Positions 12,371 to 24,084 of a stretch of DNA of 64,000 bases are shown here, one piece after another (position 1 is the stretch's first letter; every line of letters begins with the position of its first letter). Source of the DNA: Diadophis punctatus similis (lineage: Eukaryota; Chordata; Lepidosauria; Squamata; Dipsadidae); assembly GCA_023053685.1 (NCBI GenBank), contig JALIGW010000005.1, positions 36,781,480 through 36,845,479 on the forward strand, read 5' to 3'. The position numbers and the translations under genes were made by a program. Under the pieces are notes generated by a model. The model saw only the letters and a list, made by a program, of their open reading frames with translations. It was not told where the DNA came from and did not search any database.

Positions 12371-12809
12371 CAGAGTTTCTTTACCTCAAACTCAAGGCCC
12401 GGGGGGCCAAATCCGGTCCATGAGGGTATTTAGATCTGGCCCACAGGGCCACCCTGGAAACAGCAAAGGACCGGCCCGTGGTACTTCTGCCAGTGAAAAT
12501 GGGCTCCCAAGCTCCGTATTCGGCTGCCATGGCGTCCTGCAACCCTCTGCCAGTGAAAACGGAGCTCAGGAGGACCACGTACGGCCCTCCCGAGCTCTGG
12601 TTTCACTGGCAGAGGGTTGCAGGAGGCCATGGCAGCTGAAAACAGAGCTCGGGAGCCTGTTTTCATGGCAGAGTGCTTGGGCCACCACAGGCAACCCCAA
12701 CAGGAGTGACGTTGAGCTGGCCACGCCCACCCTGACCACTCCACCCCGCTCCCCAAGGTCAAACACAACCCCGATGCTGCCCTCAATGAAATTGAGTTTG
12801 ACACTCCTG
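12371..12809. mobile_element. Non-autonomous hAT element, GTCAAACTC ends
   Basis: 439 bp flanked by an exact 8-bp duplication ctctacct (12363-12370 and 12810-12817). The right end reads gagtttgacactcctg. The left end begins cagagtttctttacc and reaches the matching tcaaactcaaggcccgg a few bases in, so the left terminus is diverged. The interior has an inverted-repeat arrangement (ctctgccagtgaaaac units in both orientations). No transposase is encoded. Confidence 0.85.
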
Positions 12810-12949
12810 CTCTACCTTCATTCTCCATGTCCTTCTCATTTAGGGCTTTGAAGATGAGAAGCTCTGAAGTAGAAAGCAAGCATCAAAAATGATTGTTTTT
12901 AAGCAGGAACGTCCAAGATAAATCTTAAAAGAGCTTTATCAAAGTTTTA

Positions 12950-13345
12950 AAAGGGGAGGGGGAATCGCTCCACTTTCTCCATGCCCAATTCCAAAACTAG
13001 AAGCCCCACTACCACTCTAAACCTACTCACTTCATTATAAACCTACTGTACCCTTTGGGATGTTCTCCTCCCTGACCCTGTTAAACCACAAGATGTTCCT
13101 AGGCCAACTTGGGAAAAACTAAGTGCGTGTTTATCTGTTTTCTGTATCTGTTTATCCTGTATTTGTAAAAACATTGCTACCCTCCTCCCCTTCTGGTTGT
13201 GGTTTGTTTTTCTGGTTATTTCTTTTGACAGTTTTTCTTTTGTTGCTTTTGGCAGATGGTTTCAATGTTGATTTTTCTATTGTTCTTTTTCTGTGTACCA
13301 CTCTGAGTTCATCTGGGTTGTAAAGCAGTACAAAACTAAAAGAAA
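12950..13345 (+). mobile_element. Possible LINE 3' end
   Basis: The passage gtaccactctgagttc followed by gggttgtaaagcagtac resembles the short 3' terminal box of L2/CR1-type LINEs. Upstream coding similarity could not be traced. Confidence 0.3.
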
Positions 13346-15160
13346 TGATAACAGTGATAATGACTTGTATTCCTCTATATTTCCCCATCTTCAGTTAGCG
13401 AGCAGGATCTCTAATTAGTTTCAACATTCAGAATATATAATTGGAGAGCATGTATATAAAATAACCAACTCTGCTTATTCCAAATCATGACAAATGCCAC
13501 TTGCTTGTTATTAAACTGGCATAGACTCCTTGCCATATTCATCATCACAAATCCTAGACCAGAATTAACAAAAATGTGAGAAAATCTAGGATATTCAGAG
13601 AAATTAAAGTTCTTAACAATGTCTGACCACTGTTCTCTTGTACATTCTCACAGTTATGGTAGTATTATAGCCTAATACTGTTTACATTGATTTACTGCAA
13701 GGGGCACACACTACCTTAGCTTGCTAATGGAATTTTTGAGATCATTCCTGGATAGACTGCAATTGCTTAATTATCCCCAGGAACTAATGCAGAGATTTAA
13801 TAGCATGTTGAGAGAAAACAATTTGGGGCAGGGTTGACCTCCATTTCTTTAGTTTAGAGCAAGTAAATTGTTACACAGTACACTGAATCTGGGCAGTGTA
13901 GTTAATTATCTTTGGCTAAATGCCCCACAGTTCAGAGGTGTAGCTGTTCTACCAGCAACCCCACTAAGCTTGTTGCTAATAAGGGATTATCCTGATGATC
14001 CATCAAAGCCTGACCCATCTGCAATTTACCAGTTGTGTAGGATTCCCTCAACTCTTCCATAATGAGATATTCGGACCACACATTATTTGGAGTAGGAGAA
14101 AGCCTCATTACAGAGGGTATCTTACTATTGGAAGACAGCCAGTATGCTGCTTAAACTCCTCTGCTCTTGCTACAGGCAGCTCATCTTACTTATTAAGGAA
14201 CCATTTGTCTATCTTTTAGATCAAGTCAAGGAAAGAGTTGCAACATATAGTTCACACACCTCTGAGCTGTGAACATATGCCACAGTGCTGAAGCTATAAA
14301 ACAGAGGTATCTCCATCCAATAAAATACGCAATGCAAAACCAGCAAATATCTACAGAATGACACAGTTGGGAAGGATGTTACTTTCCTAGTTATATTTAT
14401 GCCACAAGCACTGTTTTTCAAATTCCATGTTTCTGATAGCAATCAGACAAGTGATTATTACCAGGATAGCATGATGTTTAATCAGCAATCTCATATTATC
14501 CTATAGTAATGGTAAATTGGAGTCATTGGATACCAGGTTGAGAGGACCATATGGCTAACAAACTCAAGGTCAAAGCAAGTGACTCAAACTTCAGACCAAT
14601 AAACTTCTCTTATTCTTTCTCATGCAGTTGCAAATGTTTAAAACTCGTATATTATAATATTAATTCTAGTTTTAAATTAAATTAGCATTGTATTTTAAAT
14701 TTGTTTTAATCATATTTGTTATCCGATTTAAATGCATTTTTAAGTGCTCTGAGTTGAAAACACGTAAAAAAGGGGCCAATTCAACGTGGTACAAAAGCTC
14801 TAGCTTGGCACCTAAAGTAGGGCATTGTTTTTGTGAAGTGGCATCAAAGAGGTGTTTCATCAAAGCCTTGATCAAAGCAAAGTGCACATTCAAGACCTCA
14901 CTCTGACCTATTTCCTAGATACAAGGTACATATATTCATATGAAAGAATATCCAGCTATCTGAATCCCTCATTTGGCCAAACTAATTCAGATTAGCCCTT
15001 TGTAATGTCTTGCTTATCTGGGTGAAGGAAGTTACACAATCCACTGAATATTTAATTGCAACACAATGTTGGTAGCTGGTTCACAGTCTTACATTTATCA
15101 TTCACAGATTCCGTTTGAATTTGCAAAATAGCTACAAATGCAATGCAGACTTCCAAGAGA
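13346..15160. other. Unassigned non-coding DNA
   Basis: No supported gene or repeat. Both strands are stop-rich and composition is AT-rich. Confidence 0.55.
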
Positions 15161-15162
15161 TA

Positions 15163-15554
15163 CAGGTAGTCCTCGATTTATGACCCACAACTGAGCCCAA
15201 AATTTATGTTGCTAAGCAAGACAGTTATTAAGTGAGTTATGTCTCATTTTACAGCCTTTCTTGCTACAGTTGTTAAGCAACTCACTGCAGTCGTTAAGTT
15301 AGTAACACGGTCGTTAAGTGAATCTGGCTATTGACTTTGCTTGCCAGAAGGTTGCAAAAAGTGATCACATGACCCCAGCACACCTCAAGCATCATAAATA
15401 TGAACAAGTTGCCAAGCATCTGAATTTTGATCATGTGACCATGGGGATGCTGCATCAGTCGTAAGTGTGAAAAACGGTCATAAGTTACTTTTTTTCAGTG
15501 TTGTTTTTACTTTGAACGTCACTCAATGAACTGTTGTAAAACAAGGACTACCTG
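15163..15554 (+). mobile_element. Tigger/pogo-like MITE, complete copy
   Basis: 392 bp with inverted termini (caggtagtcctcgattta at left; aaggactacctg at right) and TA on each side (15161-15162, 15555-15556), as expected for Tc1/mariner-pogo elements. The body repeats the phrases gttaagtga and gatcatgtgaccatggggat. It has no transposase. A second complete copy lies at 53621-54020 in the opposite orientation. The Tigger label rests on TIR style and the TA duplication. Confidence 0.8.
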
Positions 15555-15842
15555 TAGTTAAATTGCTGGGTGTGTTTAGTCTGGCAATAAAAAGGCTAAG
15601 AGACTGATCCCAGAAGATGTTTAGCTCAAACTAGTTTCCACCACTTTTGAGCTTAGAGCACAACCCTGATAAAATGACCTGCAATCAAATGGAGCTGTGA
15701 AGAAGCAGAGAAACACAAAAATTCTACAGGGAGAAACGGCTCCTTCTTTGTGAGCGATATTTAAGCAAAAATTAAGAAACCATCTCATCGTGGAATTAAG
15801 CTAGATTATATCCAGTGAAATTTCAGCTCTAAAATATATACA
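15555..15842. other. Unassigned spacer
   Basis: Nothing recognisable. Confidence 0.5.
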
Positions 15843-15977
15843 ATAGATTTAACAGATTAACAAAGTTGGAAGGGACCTTGCAGGTCATCTAGTCCAACCC
15901 CTTGTCCAAGCAGGAGACCCTACATCTGCCTCTACCTAGGATCGAACTCACAACCTCCTGATTGTGAGGCAAGAGCA
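15843..15977 (-). mobile_element. tRNA-derived SINE with CR1 tail, head truncated
   Basis: On the minus strand a tRNA-like part (cacaatcaggaggttgtgag, then ttcgatcctag) is joined to the CR1 3' end (ggttggactagatgacctgc, then aaggtcccttcc). The B-box-like motif is gagttcgatcct. The 5' part of the tRNA head is missing compared with 42113-42275. Confidence 0.75.
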
Positions 15978-16921
15978 GGCAGGACAACCTGTGTTTAAAA
16001 TTGTAGTGATGCTAATGTGGGAAGAATCTGGGAATATTGTGAGTTGATGCACATCTGATTAGACTATTTGGTTTATATTGCTCTTATTGTCTGTCCAACA
16101 GTAATTTGAACTACTAAGATTTTGAGTAACCATCTTCCTCTTCATCTGCCTGATATCACCTATCATCTTCTGCATGAAAAGGAAATGATCCATTCCTAGG
16201 CTTCCCCTACATGGAGCACATGGACACTGATATTGGTAAATGTGTTAAGCAGAGCAAGTTTACAAAACTCCACATTTCATTGTCTGACACTCCGAAATGA
16301 CTATTAGATATTTTATACTATGGGAAGTTAATGTCTTTGGAGCAAGGGAATTTCAAGCATCATCAGCCTTTGTACCACTTGTCTAGCCCAAATCACCTTC
16401 TAAAAGTGAAAAAAGGGCTCCTCTTTTCTGGTTTTAAAAGGGCCTTTGGGGTCATATTGCATACATCTGAATATAATTGGCTTTGACAGTACCCCTTCAG
16501 TTTACAGAGGTTGGGACTTGAAATGGCTTTGTGATTGCCCCCATCTGCTCTTTTGACTGATACTATACCTGCATATATGGGCCCAAGGGATACTCAGTGC
16601 CAAATGAACAGATGTGATCCCTAAATAAAGCTCTGTGCAGTGGTTCCCTGGGGTTTAACATCAGCTATTAATTATGAAAAACTCTATTGCAATTGAAGAT
16701 TGCAAGCTAGTACATAGCATTACTATAATGTTATGGCTCTCTAGGCAATTTGTGCAGTGTTACTACAGCACTCCTCTGGATACTCTTATTATATTTGTTC
16801 AGCTTGAAACTTTTCTGAGCAAAATCAAGACAAAGCAAATTGTCAATGAAGGTTTATAGCAAATGTATGTGAATGTGTTTCAATAATATAATTCTGTATT
16901 AAACCAAGATCCATATAGTGT
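15978..16921. other. Unassigned non-coding DNA
   Basis: No supported gene or repeat. Confidence 0.55.
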
Positions 16922-16929
16922 GTCTATAC

Positions 16930-17955
16930 TAAGGTGACCAGATGTCCCGCTTTTGGCGGGACAGACCCGCTTTTAAACAAATTGTCCCGCGGCCCGCAGC
17001 GTTTCCCAAAAGTCCCTCTTTTTGAATTTGCGCAAAGCGCCTCGCTTCCCTCGACGGATCTTGAGGGAAACAGCTGCGCTCGCATGCTAAGATCTCGCCA
17101 GGTCTGGGACAGGCAGGGAAAACCCCCCACCATGCTCTGACATGCCCGAGGGCCCAGTTCATCACCTCGCACACTCACGGCATTGCTGACGGCAACAGTC
17201 AGAAATGGGCTTCCGGAGGCGTAGAGGGAGCAGCGGCTTTGGCAGGTCTGGCCATGTCCTTTCCCGGGTCTGCCACATGGGGGGAAGGAGCGGAGGTGTG
17301 GGGCACCCGCCGGACGCTGCCCTGGAGAGAAGACCAGGCCCGGCTAGCAAGGGCCAGGAAGGATTTTTCCAGCGCCGCCAGCCAGCTTGTCCTCCGGGCC
17401 AGATGCAGCAGAGGCTGCAGCTTTGTGCACCCCCCCCAAACACACCCCCTTCATCGCAGTCCTTACTGCTGCCATGGCCGGGGCTCACCTCTGCTGTGTC
17501 TGTCCCAGAGGACAAGATGGCTGGCGGCGCGGGAAAAATCCTTCCTGGCCCTTGCCAGCCCGGCCTGGTCTTCTCTCCAGGGCGTCGTCTGACAGGTGCC
17601 CCACACCTCCACTCCTTCCCCCCATGTGGCAGAGCCGGGAAAGGACACGGCCAGACCTACCAAAGCCGCTGCTCCCTCTATGCCTCCAGAAGCGCATTCC
17701 TGGCTGTTGCCATCAAGCGGGGCTGAGCATGCGAGGCCATGGCAGCGGTAAGGGTCTTTAAGTGTGGAGCGGGGCAGTGGGGCTGCTAAGTGAAGGAAGG
17801 GAGAAGAGGTTGAGGTTTCGGAGCGAAATCCGGGAAGTAATGAAAGTCCTTCCCAAAGTCTTTTGTCCTGGCGCGGAAAGGGGAGGCGTGGATCATTCCC
17901 CCCCCCCCCGGTCAATGGTGTCCCGCTTTACCAAAGTTAAAATCTGGTCACCTTA
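16930..17955. mobile_element. Large foldback hAT-like element, TAAGGTGACCAG ends
   Basis: 1,026 bp. The left end taaggtgaccagat and right end atctggtcacctta are perfect inverted repeats. They are flanked by an exact 8-bp duplication gtctatac (16922-16929 and 17956-17963). The interior is GC-rich and a second-order foldback: the part around 17165-17480 is repeated in inverted orientation around 17485-17760, so the two strands encode near-identical peptides (for example GGRSGGVGH). These frames are by-products of the inverted repeat, not a gene. The 8-bp duplication suggests hAT. Confidence 0.85.
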
Positions 17956-17989
17956 GTCTATACATGCATACACATGGACACACATACTA

Positions 17990-18292
<303 letters not shown>

Positions 18293-18305
18293 CTAAAGAT
18301 CTAAG

Positions 18306-18521
18306 TGGTGTGGTGATCTAATGGTAAAAATGCTGGCCTCCCACTCAGAAGGTTGAGAGTTCAATCCTAGATACAGCAGATGTTTCTCTCCTAGATCGCA
18401 AAGGAAAAATATTTGCAAATTCCACATAGGTGTCAGGAAGAGCATCCTGCCAGTAAATGCTCAGTTCCATTCAGTCTCCCCTGACTCTACCCCAAATTAA
18501 GGGATTGAAAAATTAGGGGGT
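18306..18521 (+). mobile_element. tRNA-Gly-like SINE
   Basis: The head reads gtggtgatctaatggta followed by tgctggcctcccactcag, resembling a tRNA-Gly with CCC anticodon region. A B-box-like gagttcaatcc lies at 18357-18367. The body and tail (gtcaggaagagcatcctgcc, cagtctcccctgac) do not match the other SINE types here. The head lacks the pairing expected of a functional tRNA, so I do not call a tRNA gene. Confidence 0.6.
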
Positions 18522-19458
18522 TGCAAAAAAGAAGTTTATATATAAATAAGATATACCGGTAATTGTTATATCTTTATAAGATAAAATAAAATCAATCACC
18601 ATATATGCTTCTACACACACATACCTTTGAAATTGATGGTGACTGATGGTGACTGATTTTATTTTTATCTTATAAAGTAATATGTAACAATTATATAATA
18701 AACAATCATTAGGTTTAGCATAGTATGTGACTCCATGATGACATCTATTTCTTAGACATCTGTAAAGTGGCACTGCACCAATTTTCAGATTGCTAAATCC
18801 TACTCCTTTGTTTTGCTTTGACTGGTTGAAACTTCTGGATGAAGTTGGTACTAGTAAAATTTAAATACAGGAATTAAATCCAAGAAAGTGAAGGATCTTT
18901 AGTTACTGCCAGAAATGCTAATGCTGCTCTGTGAGACATTACTTCCAATATATGCTGTTGGGTTAACCAGATTCTTTCCTGATTTACAAAGTTAAAAAGG
19001 TAATTGAGCTTCTGTCTCCACTCCAGTCTTGTAGCTTAATGAGCTATTCATCTTTAATTTTTCAGCGGGTTTCCAAAATATCTTGTGTGTTAACTATAAT
19101 ATAAAAGCATCTATTTGGTTTATACCTCGCTAATACAGCTTAATGCATCCAATTTTCTAAATGGCAACATATGTTGGTCTACAAATGGGAATTATAGTCC
19201 AACATATCTGAGGGAAGGCAACAGCTTGGAGAAAATTGTCAAGGAGCGATAATTCCTTTTTCATCGCCTAATCTACTACCCTGACTGCCTTTGCTTTATT
19301 CTCTTGCATCTAGTATTTAAGATTGTTTTCTTAACTTGGGATGTTCACCAGGATACTTTAGTACAAAATACTGAAAATATTGCTTATTTTTTCTTTTATT
19401 TATTCAATTTCTATAACTACCCATCTCAAATCCGCAACTTAGGGAAGCACATAATCAT
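18522..19458. other. Mostly unassigned non-coding DNA
   Basis: No gene. A short fragment at 19165-19230 (tgttggtctacaaatgggaa, ttatagtccaacata) resembles a widespread amniote repeat containing actacaactccca. The rest is not recognised. Confidence 0.5.
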
Positions 19459-19622
19459 AAATGTCTATGGAGATTCTCAGTCATCCAGGTCATGCTTGTC
19501 CCAAAGGTGCTACTTCAAGAGGCAACTGGACTTTCTGTTTTTTCTTTGAAGCTGTTTCTCTTCTCATCCAGGAAGTTTCTTCAGCTCTGAAGATGCTTCC
19601 ATTCCCAACCATCCAGTCAGAG
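19459..19622 (-). mobile_element. Penelope-like terminal repeat copy
   Basis: The terminus aaatgtctatggagattc is shared with copies at about 5196, 5562 (reverse) and 47826 (reverse), so it is a true element end. It is followed by ctcagtcatccaggtcatg, caagaggcaactggactttc, cttctcatccaggaag and ccaaccatccagtc. These are terminal-repeat type sequences of vertebrate Penelope-like retroelements as I recall them. No coding part is present. Confidence 0.6.
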
Positions 19623-19712
19623 ATCAGACACACAATCATTAAAACACTTAACCAGTTAAACACACTATAAAAAGAAAAATACAAAAAGTAGCCAAAAGAT
19701 AATTTAATTTAG

Positions 19713-19935
19713 AATAGAATAGAATAGAATAGACTAGAATAGACTAGAATAGAATAGAATAGACTAGACTAGACTAGACTAGACTAGAATAGAATGGACT
19801 GGAATGGAATGGAATGGACTGGACTGGACTGGAATGGAATAGAATAGAATAGAATAGAATAGAATAGAATAGAATAGAATAGAATAGAATAGAATAGAAT
19901 AGAATAGAATAGAATAGAATAGAATAGAATAGAAT
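19713..19935. repeat. (AATAG)n pentanucleotide array
   Basis: About 220 bp of AGAAT/AATAG units. Variant units (gactag, aatgg, gactgg) are clustered in the first half and pure units in the second half. The pure side directly abuts a CR1 3' terminus. Confidence 0.95.
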
Positions 19936-19975
19936 AACAGAGTTGGAAGGGATCTTATGGGTATCAAGGGATTTA
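19936..19975 (-). mobile_element. CR1 3' terminus joined to the pentanucleotide array
   Basis: The sequence aacagagttggaagggatct is the reverse complement of the CR1 3' end. Only about 40 bp remains before the copy becomes unrecognisable. The order (AATAG)n plus CR1 tail matches the arrangement reported for the snake CR1 family Snake1. Confidence 0.7.
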
Positions 19976-21050
19976 TGGGTGTCAACCAGGAAATATGGTC
20001 TCAAACACACTTGGGACCCCAAGTCCAGGCACATTTAGGGGAAAAGTTTTCCATATGTTGCATTTCATGAGCTAGCCTTCCTTAACACTGATATTTTGGA
20101 GGTAACAATTCTCCCATTCTAGAATACTGCTTCTCTACATATGCTGCCAGACTTGGTGACTCGCAAACACGTTCACTAATAGACTTCAAAGAGGGTGTTA
20201 GGCAAAACATGATTCCATAACTGCAGTTGGGCAGTTATAAAAGGAAGGGTGTTAATTTTATAAAGATGCTAAGAATGCAAATGAACCAAGACCTCATAAT
20301 ATTATACAGTTGAAGTGATGTATACAGCAAATACTCAAATGTGTTTATGTAATATACAGTATTTCTCCTTTGTTTCTGGCTTAAGACAGTCTTGCTCCTA
20401 GCTTCTGAGGAGTGGATAAAATTTGTCTTTCTGATTGTTATAGCCTGTAATTATTCCAGAAACTTTGTTTTGTGTCTTCATGTTATGATTGATCGATTCT
20501 CAATATTCCACTGCTCATGATATTTTCCAAGTAAACAATTCCTTTTGTCCACAGGGAAATAATATCCTACTTTAATCAAATTGGTGAATGGCCAAGTCAG
20601 TATCACATAAGCCAGGCCTTCTTCAAATAAATCTTAAACTGTTTATAATAGATTAGTATTTTAAGCATCTAAATGTGAAAATAACAAAGAATTTAAGTTA
20701 TAGGAATTAAGCCTGTTAATTCCATTAAAATATGTTTAAGATTGAGCTATTTAAGTGATTTCTGGATTCTAACTGATCAAAACAAATTATATGTGAAATG
20801 AAATTGTTTATTGCAATGGGATGAAGAGGACTTCCAGTCTGGTTTCTCTCTTTCTCATATAACAATGAGTTATTATGGCTGATCACACAATCAGCCAGAT
20901 GTTTACACTGGATTTGACATCTTTTATCTACTTGTTAAGTCCTTACTTATTATTTTTATTATTTATACAAAATTGTGAAATCACAGCTCCCAGTTCTTTT
21001 TCTGGTATTGGCCTGCATACTCATCATGTCCTCCTAAGGAACCTAAGATG
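19976..21050. other. Unassigned non-coding DNA
   Basis: No supported gene or repeat. Confidence 0.55.
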
Positions 21051-21058
21051 TCATAATG

Positions 21059-21401
21059 CCGTGATGGTGAACCTATGGCACACATGCCAGAGGTGACATG
21101 CAGTGCCCTCTCTGATGGCACATGAGCCATCACCCCAGTTCAGCTCCGCCGCGCATACGTGCGCACCTCCCACCAGCCAGTTGGTCTTCAGGTCTCTGCC
21201 GTGCATGCATGGGGGTGCCTGCGTGGAGGAATATGCGCATGCATGGGGGCGGGGGCATGTGGGAGGAGCATGTGTATGCATGTGGGAATATGGGGGTGCA
21301 CATGCATGGGGGAGGGGCACATACAAGGAGGCCATGTGCATTGCATTTTGGGGTTCGGGCATGCTTTGGGCACTCGGTCCGGAAAATATTAGCCATCACT
21401 G
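21059..21401. mobile_element. Non-autonomous hAT element, GTGATGG ends, copy 1
   Basis: 343 bp. The left end reads ccgtgatggtgaacctatgg and the right end ttagccatcactg. It is flanked by an exact 8-bp duplication tcataatg (21051-21058, 21402-21409). The interior is GC-rich with gcatgcatggggg repeats. A sister copy lies at 48131-48471. It has no transposase. Confidence 0.9.
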
Positions 21402-21509
21402 TCATAATGTATCAGCATAGCATATATGCAGATCCAGGTAACGTGTTTTGTAATTGACAGATGGAAATTTTGTCAACACACATATTTTCTAAGTGCTGTC
21501 TAAGATTTT

Positions 21510-22300
21510 TGGGGGGTACAGCACCGAGGGTGCTGATAACTACTAGGATGACTACAGCTGATTTACACCATAATCTTTCAACTGATTTTTAGATTATTAT
21601 GATTATTGTGGTTTCTGTTTTTGTGGTTGTTGTGGTTGCTGTTATTATACTTTATTAATTAAACATGAAACTCAGTCAACTGAACATTCAAAAATGCATC
21701 ACAAATACCATTGACTGGTGCTAATGATTGATATGGGTTGCTGCCAGCGTCCTAGGTATCAACCAAGTACCTTCTTAAGATGTACGATGTTCCGAGTAGC
21801 ACAGTTTTTTGCAATTCCACTGGTGTTATTGCAGGAAGCTGCAATTTCTTAATATATTTTATAAAATTCTTAGACATGGTACCAAGAGCCCTGATGACAA
21901 TGGGTATCACTGTTACATGTTTCATTCATAATTGCATAGTTTTGATGGCCAGGCTGTGATATTTTGTGATTTTTTCCAGTTCTTTTTCTTTGAATCTGGC
22001 ATCTCCTGGTACAGCGATATCAATAAATTGTATGCTTCGGTTTTCGACAACTGTGATATCTGTCATGTTGTGTTCCAAATGACGATCTGTCTGTATTCAA
22101 AAGTACCACAAGATCTTCACCATCTCATTTTTGACAACTTTTTCCACTTTAGGTTCCCATGACTTTTTGGATACAGGTAAGGCATATTTTTTACATAATG
22201 ACCAGTGGATTAATTTAGCAACTCGGTCATATCTAGCTTTGTAATCAGTTTGCGCAATTTTGCTGCACTCATATATTAAGTGTGAAACTGTTGTTGTTAT
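21510..22300 (-). mobile_element. R4/Dong-like LINE fragments with endonuclease domain
   Basis: The minus strand translates in parts to KARYDRVAKLIHWSLC, HNMTDITVVENRS and FIDIAVPGDARFKEKELE. This matches the C-terminal restriction-like endonuclease region of R4/Dong-type LINEs (PD-D/ExK fold, conserved IDxAVPxD). The LINE 3' end (minus-strand reading ttgactgagtttcatg) is at 21661-21690, next to TAA- and AAC-rich sequence. A second short C-terminal fragment lies at 21510-21590 beyond that tail, giving a head-to-tail pair. Stops and frameshifts show it is dead. Confidence 0.65.
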
Positions 22301-22315
22301 TGTTACTATTAACTT

Positions 22316-23579
22316 TCATGCCCACTCAGTCACATGACCCCACCAAGCCATGCCCACCGAACCAGCAGAAAAGGCAGCTCCTGCGGCCTGACCCTTTATG
22401 GTCCCCCCCTCCCTCCCATGTCAAAGTACCTTAAAGGAACACCACAGTCCGGCTGCCTTCCAAGCGGCTTTGCTGCAACACCGTCTCTCTGGAGCAGCAG
22501 GCCATTCTCATGGCAGAATCTGGCAATGGGGTGCGCCCGCACCCGCACACTGGCAAGCAATGGGGTGCACGTTCGCAGCCGGTGAGAAGAACATGGTGGT
22601 GACAACTGCGACAGGACTTCAGGCCTCTTTTTTGGCCTGTAGTTTTCGGTAGTTTTCAGCACAAGAAGCCTGCAGCCACCACTTCTTTTTCAGTGCAAGA
22701 AGCCTCTTTGCCATCTGGAACTGAGCCAACAGTGGTGGCTGGAAACTTCTCGTGCTAAAAACTAACAAAAACTACAGGCCAAAAAAGAGGCCTGAAGAAG
22801 TCTCATCACCGCCCTGTTCTTCGCACCAGCCACACATGCGCACCCCATTGCCTGCCAGTGCCATTCACGGTCAGAGCCAGGAGAACGGCCTGCTGTGCCA
22901 GAGGGACAGCATCGCAGCAGAGCTGCTTGGAAGGCAGGTGAAAACTACTGACGTCTGGAGGCTCGCCAGCCTCGCCTCGCTGGGGACCCCTCTGGCACGG
23001 ATGAAGGTGAGCAAGGCAAAGGGCAAGTAGGCGGCATATGGGCGGCAGCTCCAAGGCAAGGCCAGAGCCAGGGAATGGTGCATTCCCTAACCTGACCAAG
23101 GTGAATGGAGAACAGGCGGCAGCTCCAGGGCAAGGCTGGAGCTGGGGAATGGCACATTCCCCGACCCAGCCTAGGCGAATGGCAAGCAGGTGGAGGCTCC
23201 AGGGCCTCAGGGGATAGCACGTCCCTGGCCCCCAACCCATGGAGAAGGGCAAGCAGGTGGCATGCTTACCTTTAGTGAGCACAGCTGACGAGGCATGGAG
23301 GCGAGGCGAGGTGATTAGCTGGGCCACATGGCGAAGGCAACATATATAGGGTGGGGTGGGGTAGGGGTGGCCAGTATGGGTGGGCCGAACCAGTGTGCAG
23401 GGTGAGCAGCGAGCAGACAGGTGTGTGGGGTGAGCAGTGAGCGAGAGGGTGGAGATGAGCGGCGACCAGGCTACTGGGCGACAGGGTGGGCCAACCAGAG
23501 GTGCCGGCTTGGCAAACCAGTCCAAATTTCCATTACCAGTTCGTGCGAACCAGTCTAAACCAGCTGAATACCACCTCTG
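22316..23579. mobile_element. Rearranged GC-rich hAT element, left end missing
   Basis: The right end reads gctgaataccacctctg, a typical hAT terminus of the CAGAGGTGG type. No matching left end or 8-bp duplication was found. The interior has a foldback (about 22480-22680 pairing with about 22720-22940; both strands contain ggccaaaaaagaggcctg-type arms). At 23035-23260 there are about three direct repeats of roughly 75 bp (gcggcagctccagggcaagg units). A long minus-strand frame through this region is an artefact of GC-rich repeats. It interrupts R4/Dong-like sequence. Confidence 0.7.
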
Positions 23580-23580
23580 C

Positions 23581-23956
23581 TCCAGTTGTTTTGGGACTGC
23601 ACCCAAGGTGCCTATTACTATTGGTACTACCCTTGCTTGCCTTTGCCATAGTCATTCTATTTCTATTTGTAGGTCTTTGTATTTTGTTATCTTCTCCAGT
23701 TCTTTCTCTTCTATTCTGTTGTTTCCAGGCACTGCTACATCCACTATCCAGACTTTTCTGTCTTTCTTATCGACAACTGTTAAGTCTGGGATGTTATGTG
23801 GCAGGTGCCTGTCTGTCTTAATTCTGAACTCCCAGAGCAATTTAACTTCTTCATTTTCTATGACTTTTTCTATTTATTATCTCTTTTATTCATTAAACAT
23901 GAAACTCAATCAACTGAACATTTAAAAATGTATCACAAATATCATTGGCTTTCTAT
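23581..23956 (-). mobile_element. R4/Dong-like LINE fragments, second pair
   Basis: The minus strand encodes LWEFRIKTDRHLPHN, PDLTVVDKK, WIVDVAVPGNN and EEKELEKITKY, a better-preserved endonuclease region than at 21510-22300. The C-terminus LGAVPKQLE lies at 23581-23606 and is cut by the hAT right end. At 23886 a second copy's 3' end starts (minus-strand reading gttgattgagtttcatg) and is truncated at about 23957 against an (ATT)n array. The layout repeats that of the first pair. Confidence 0.7.
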
Positions 23957-23957
23957 G

Positions 23958-23988
23958 TTTTGTTGTTGTTTGTTTGTTGTTGTTGTTG

Positions 23989-24083
<95 letters not shown>
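23958..24083. repeat. (GTT)n(ATT)n trinucleotide array
   Basis: Starts with gttgtt/gtttg units and continues as pure ATT for about 90 bp. It directly borders an R4/Dong-like LINE fragment. Confidence 0.95.

Positions 24084-24084
<1 letters not shown>

Noticed and set aside
17205..17915. GC-rich frames of 117-173 codons on both strands
   Set aside because: They lie in the inverted halves of a foldback transposon; the two strands encode near-identical peptides, which real genes do not do.
18306..18380. A tRNA-Gly gene
   Set aside because: Boxes are present but stem pairing is poor and the sequence continues into a SINE body.
22806..23606. A 266-codon minus-strand frame
   Set aside because: It runs from the R4/Dong-like endonuclease end into repetitive GC-rich hAT sequence. 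Low stop frequency from GC content explains its length.
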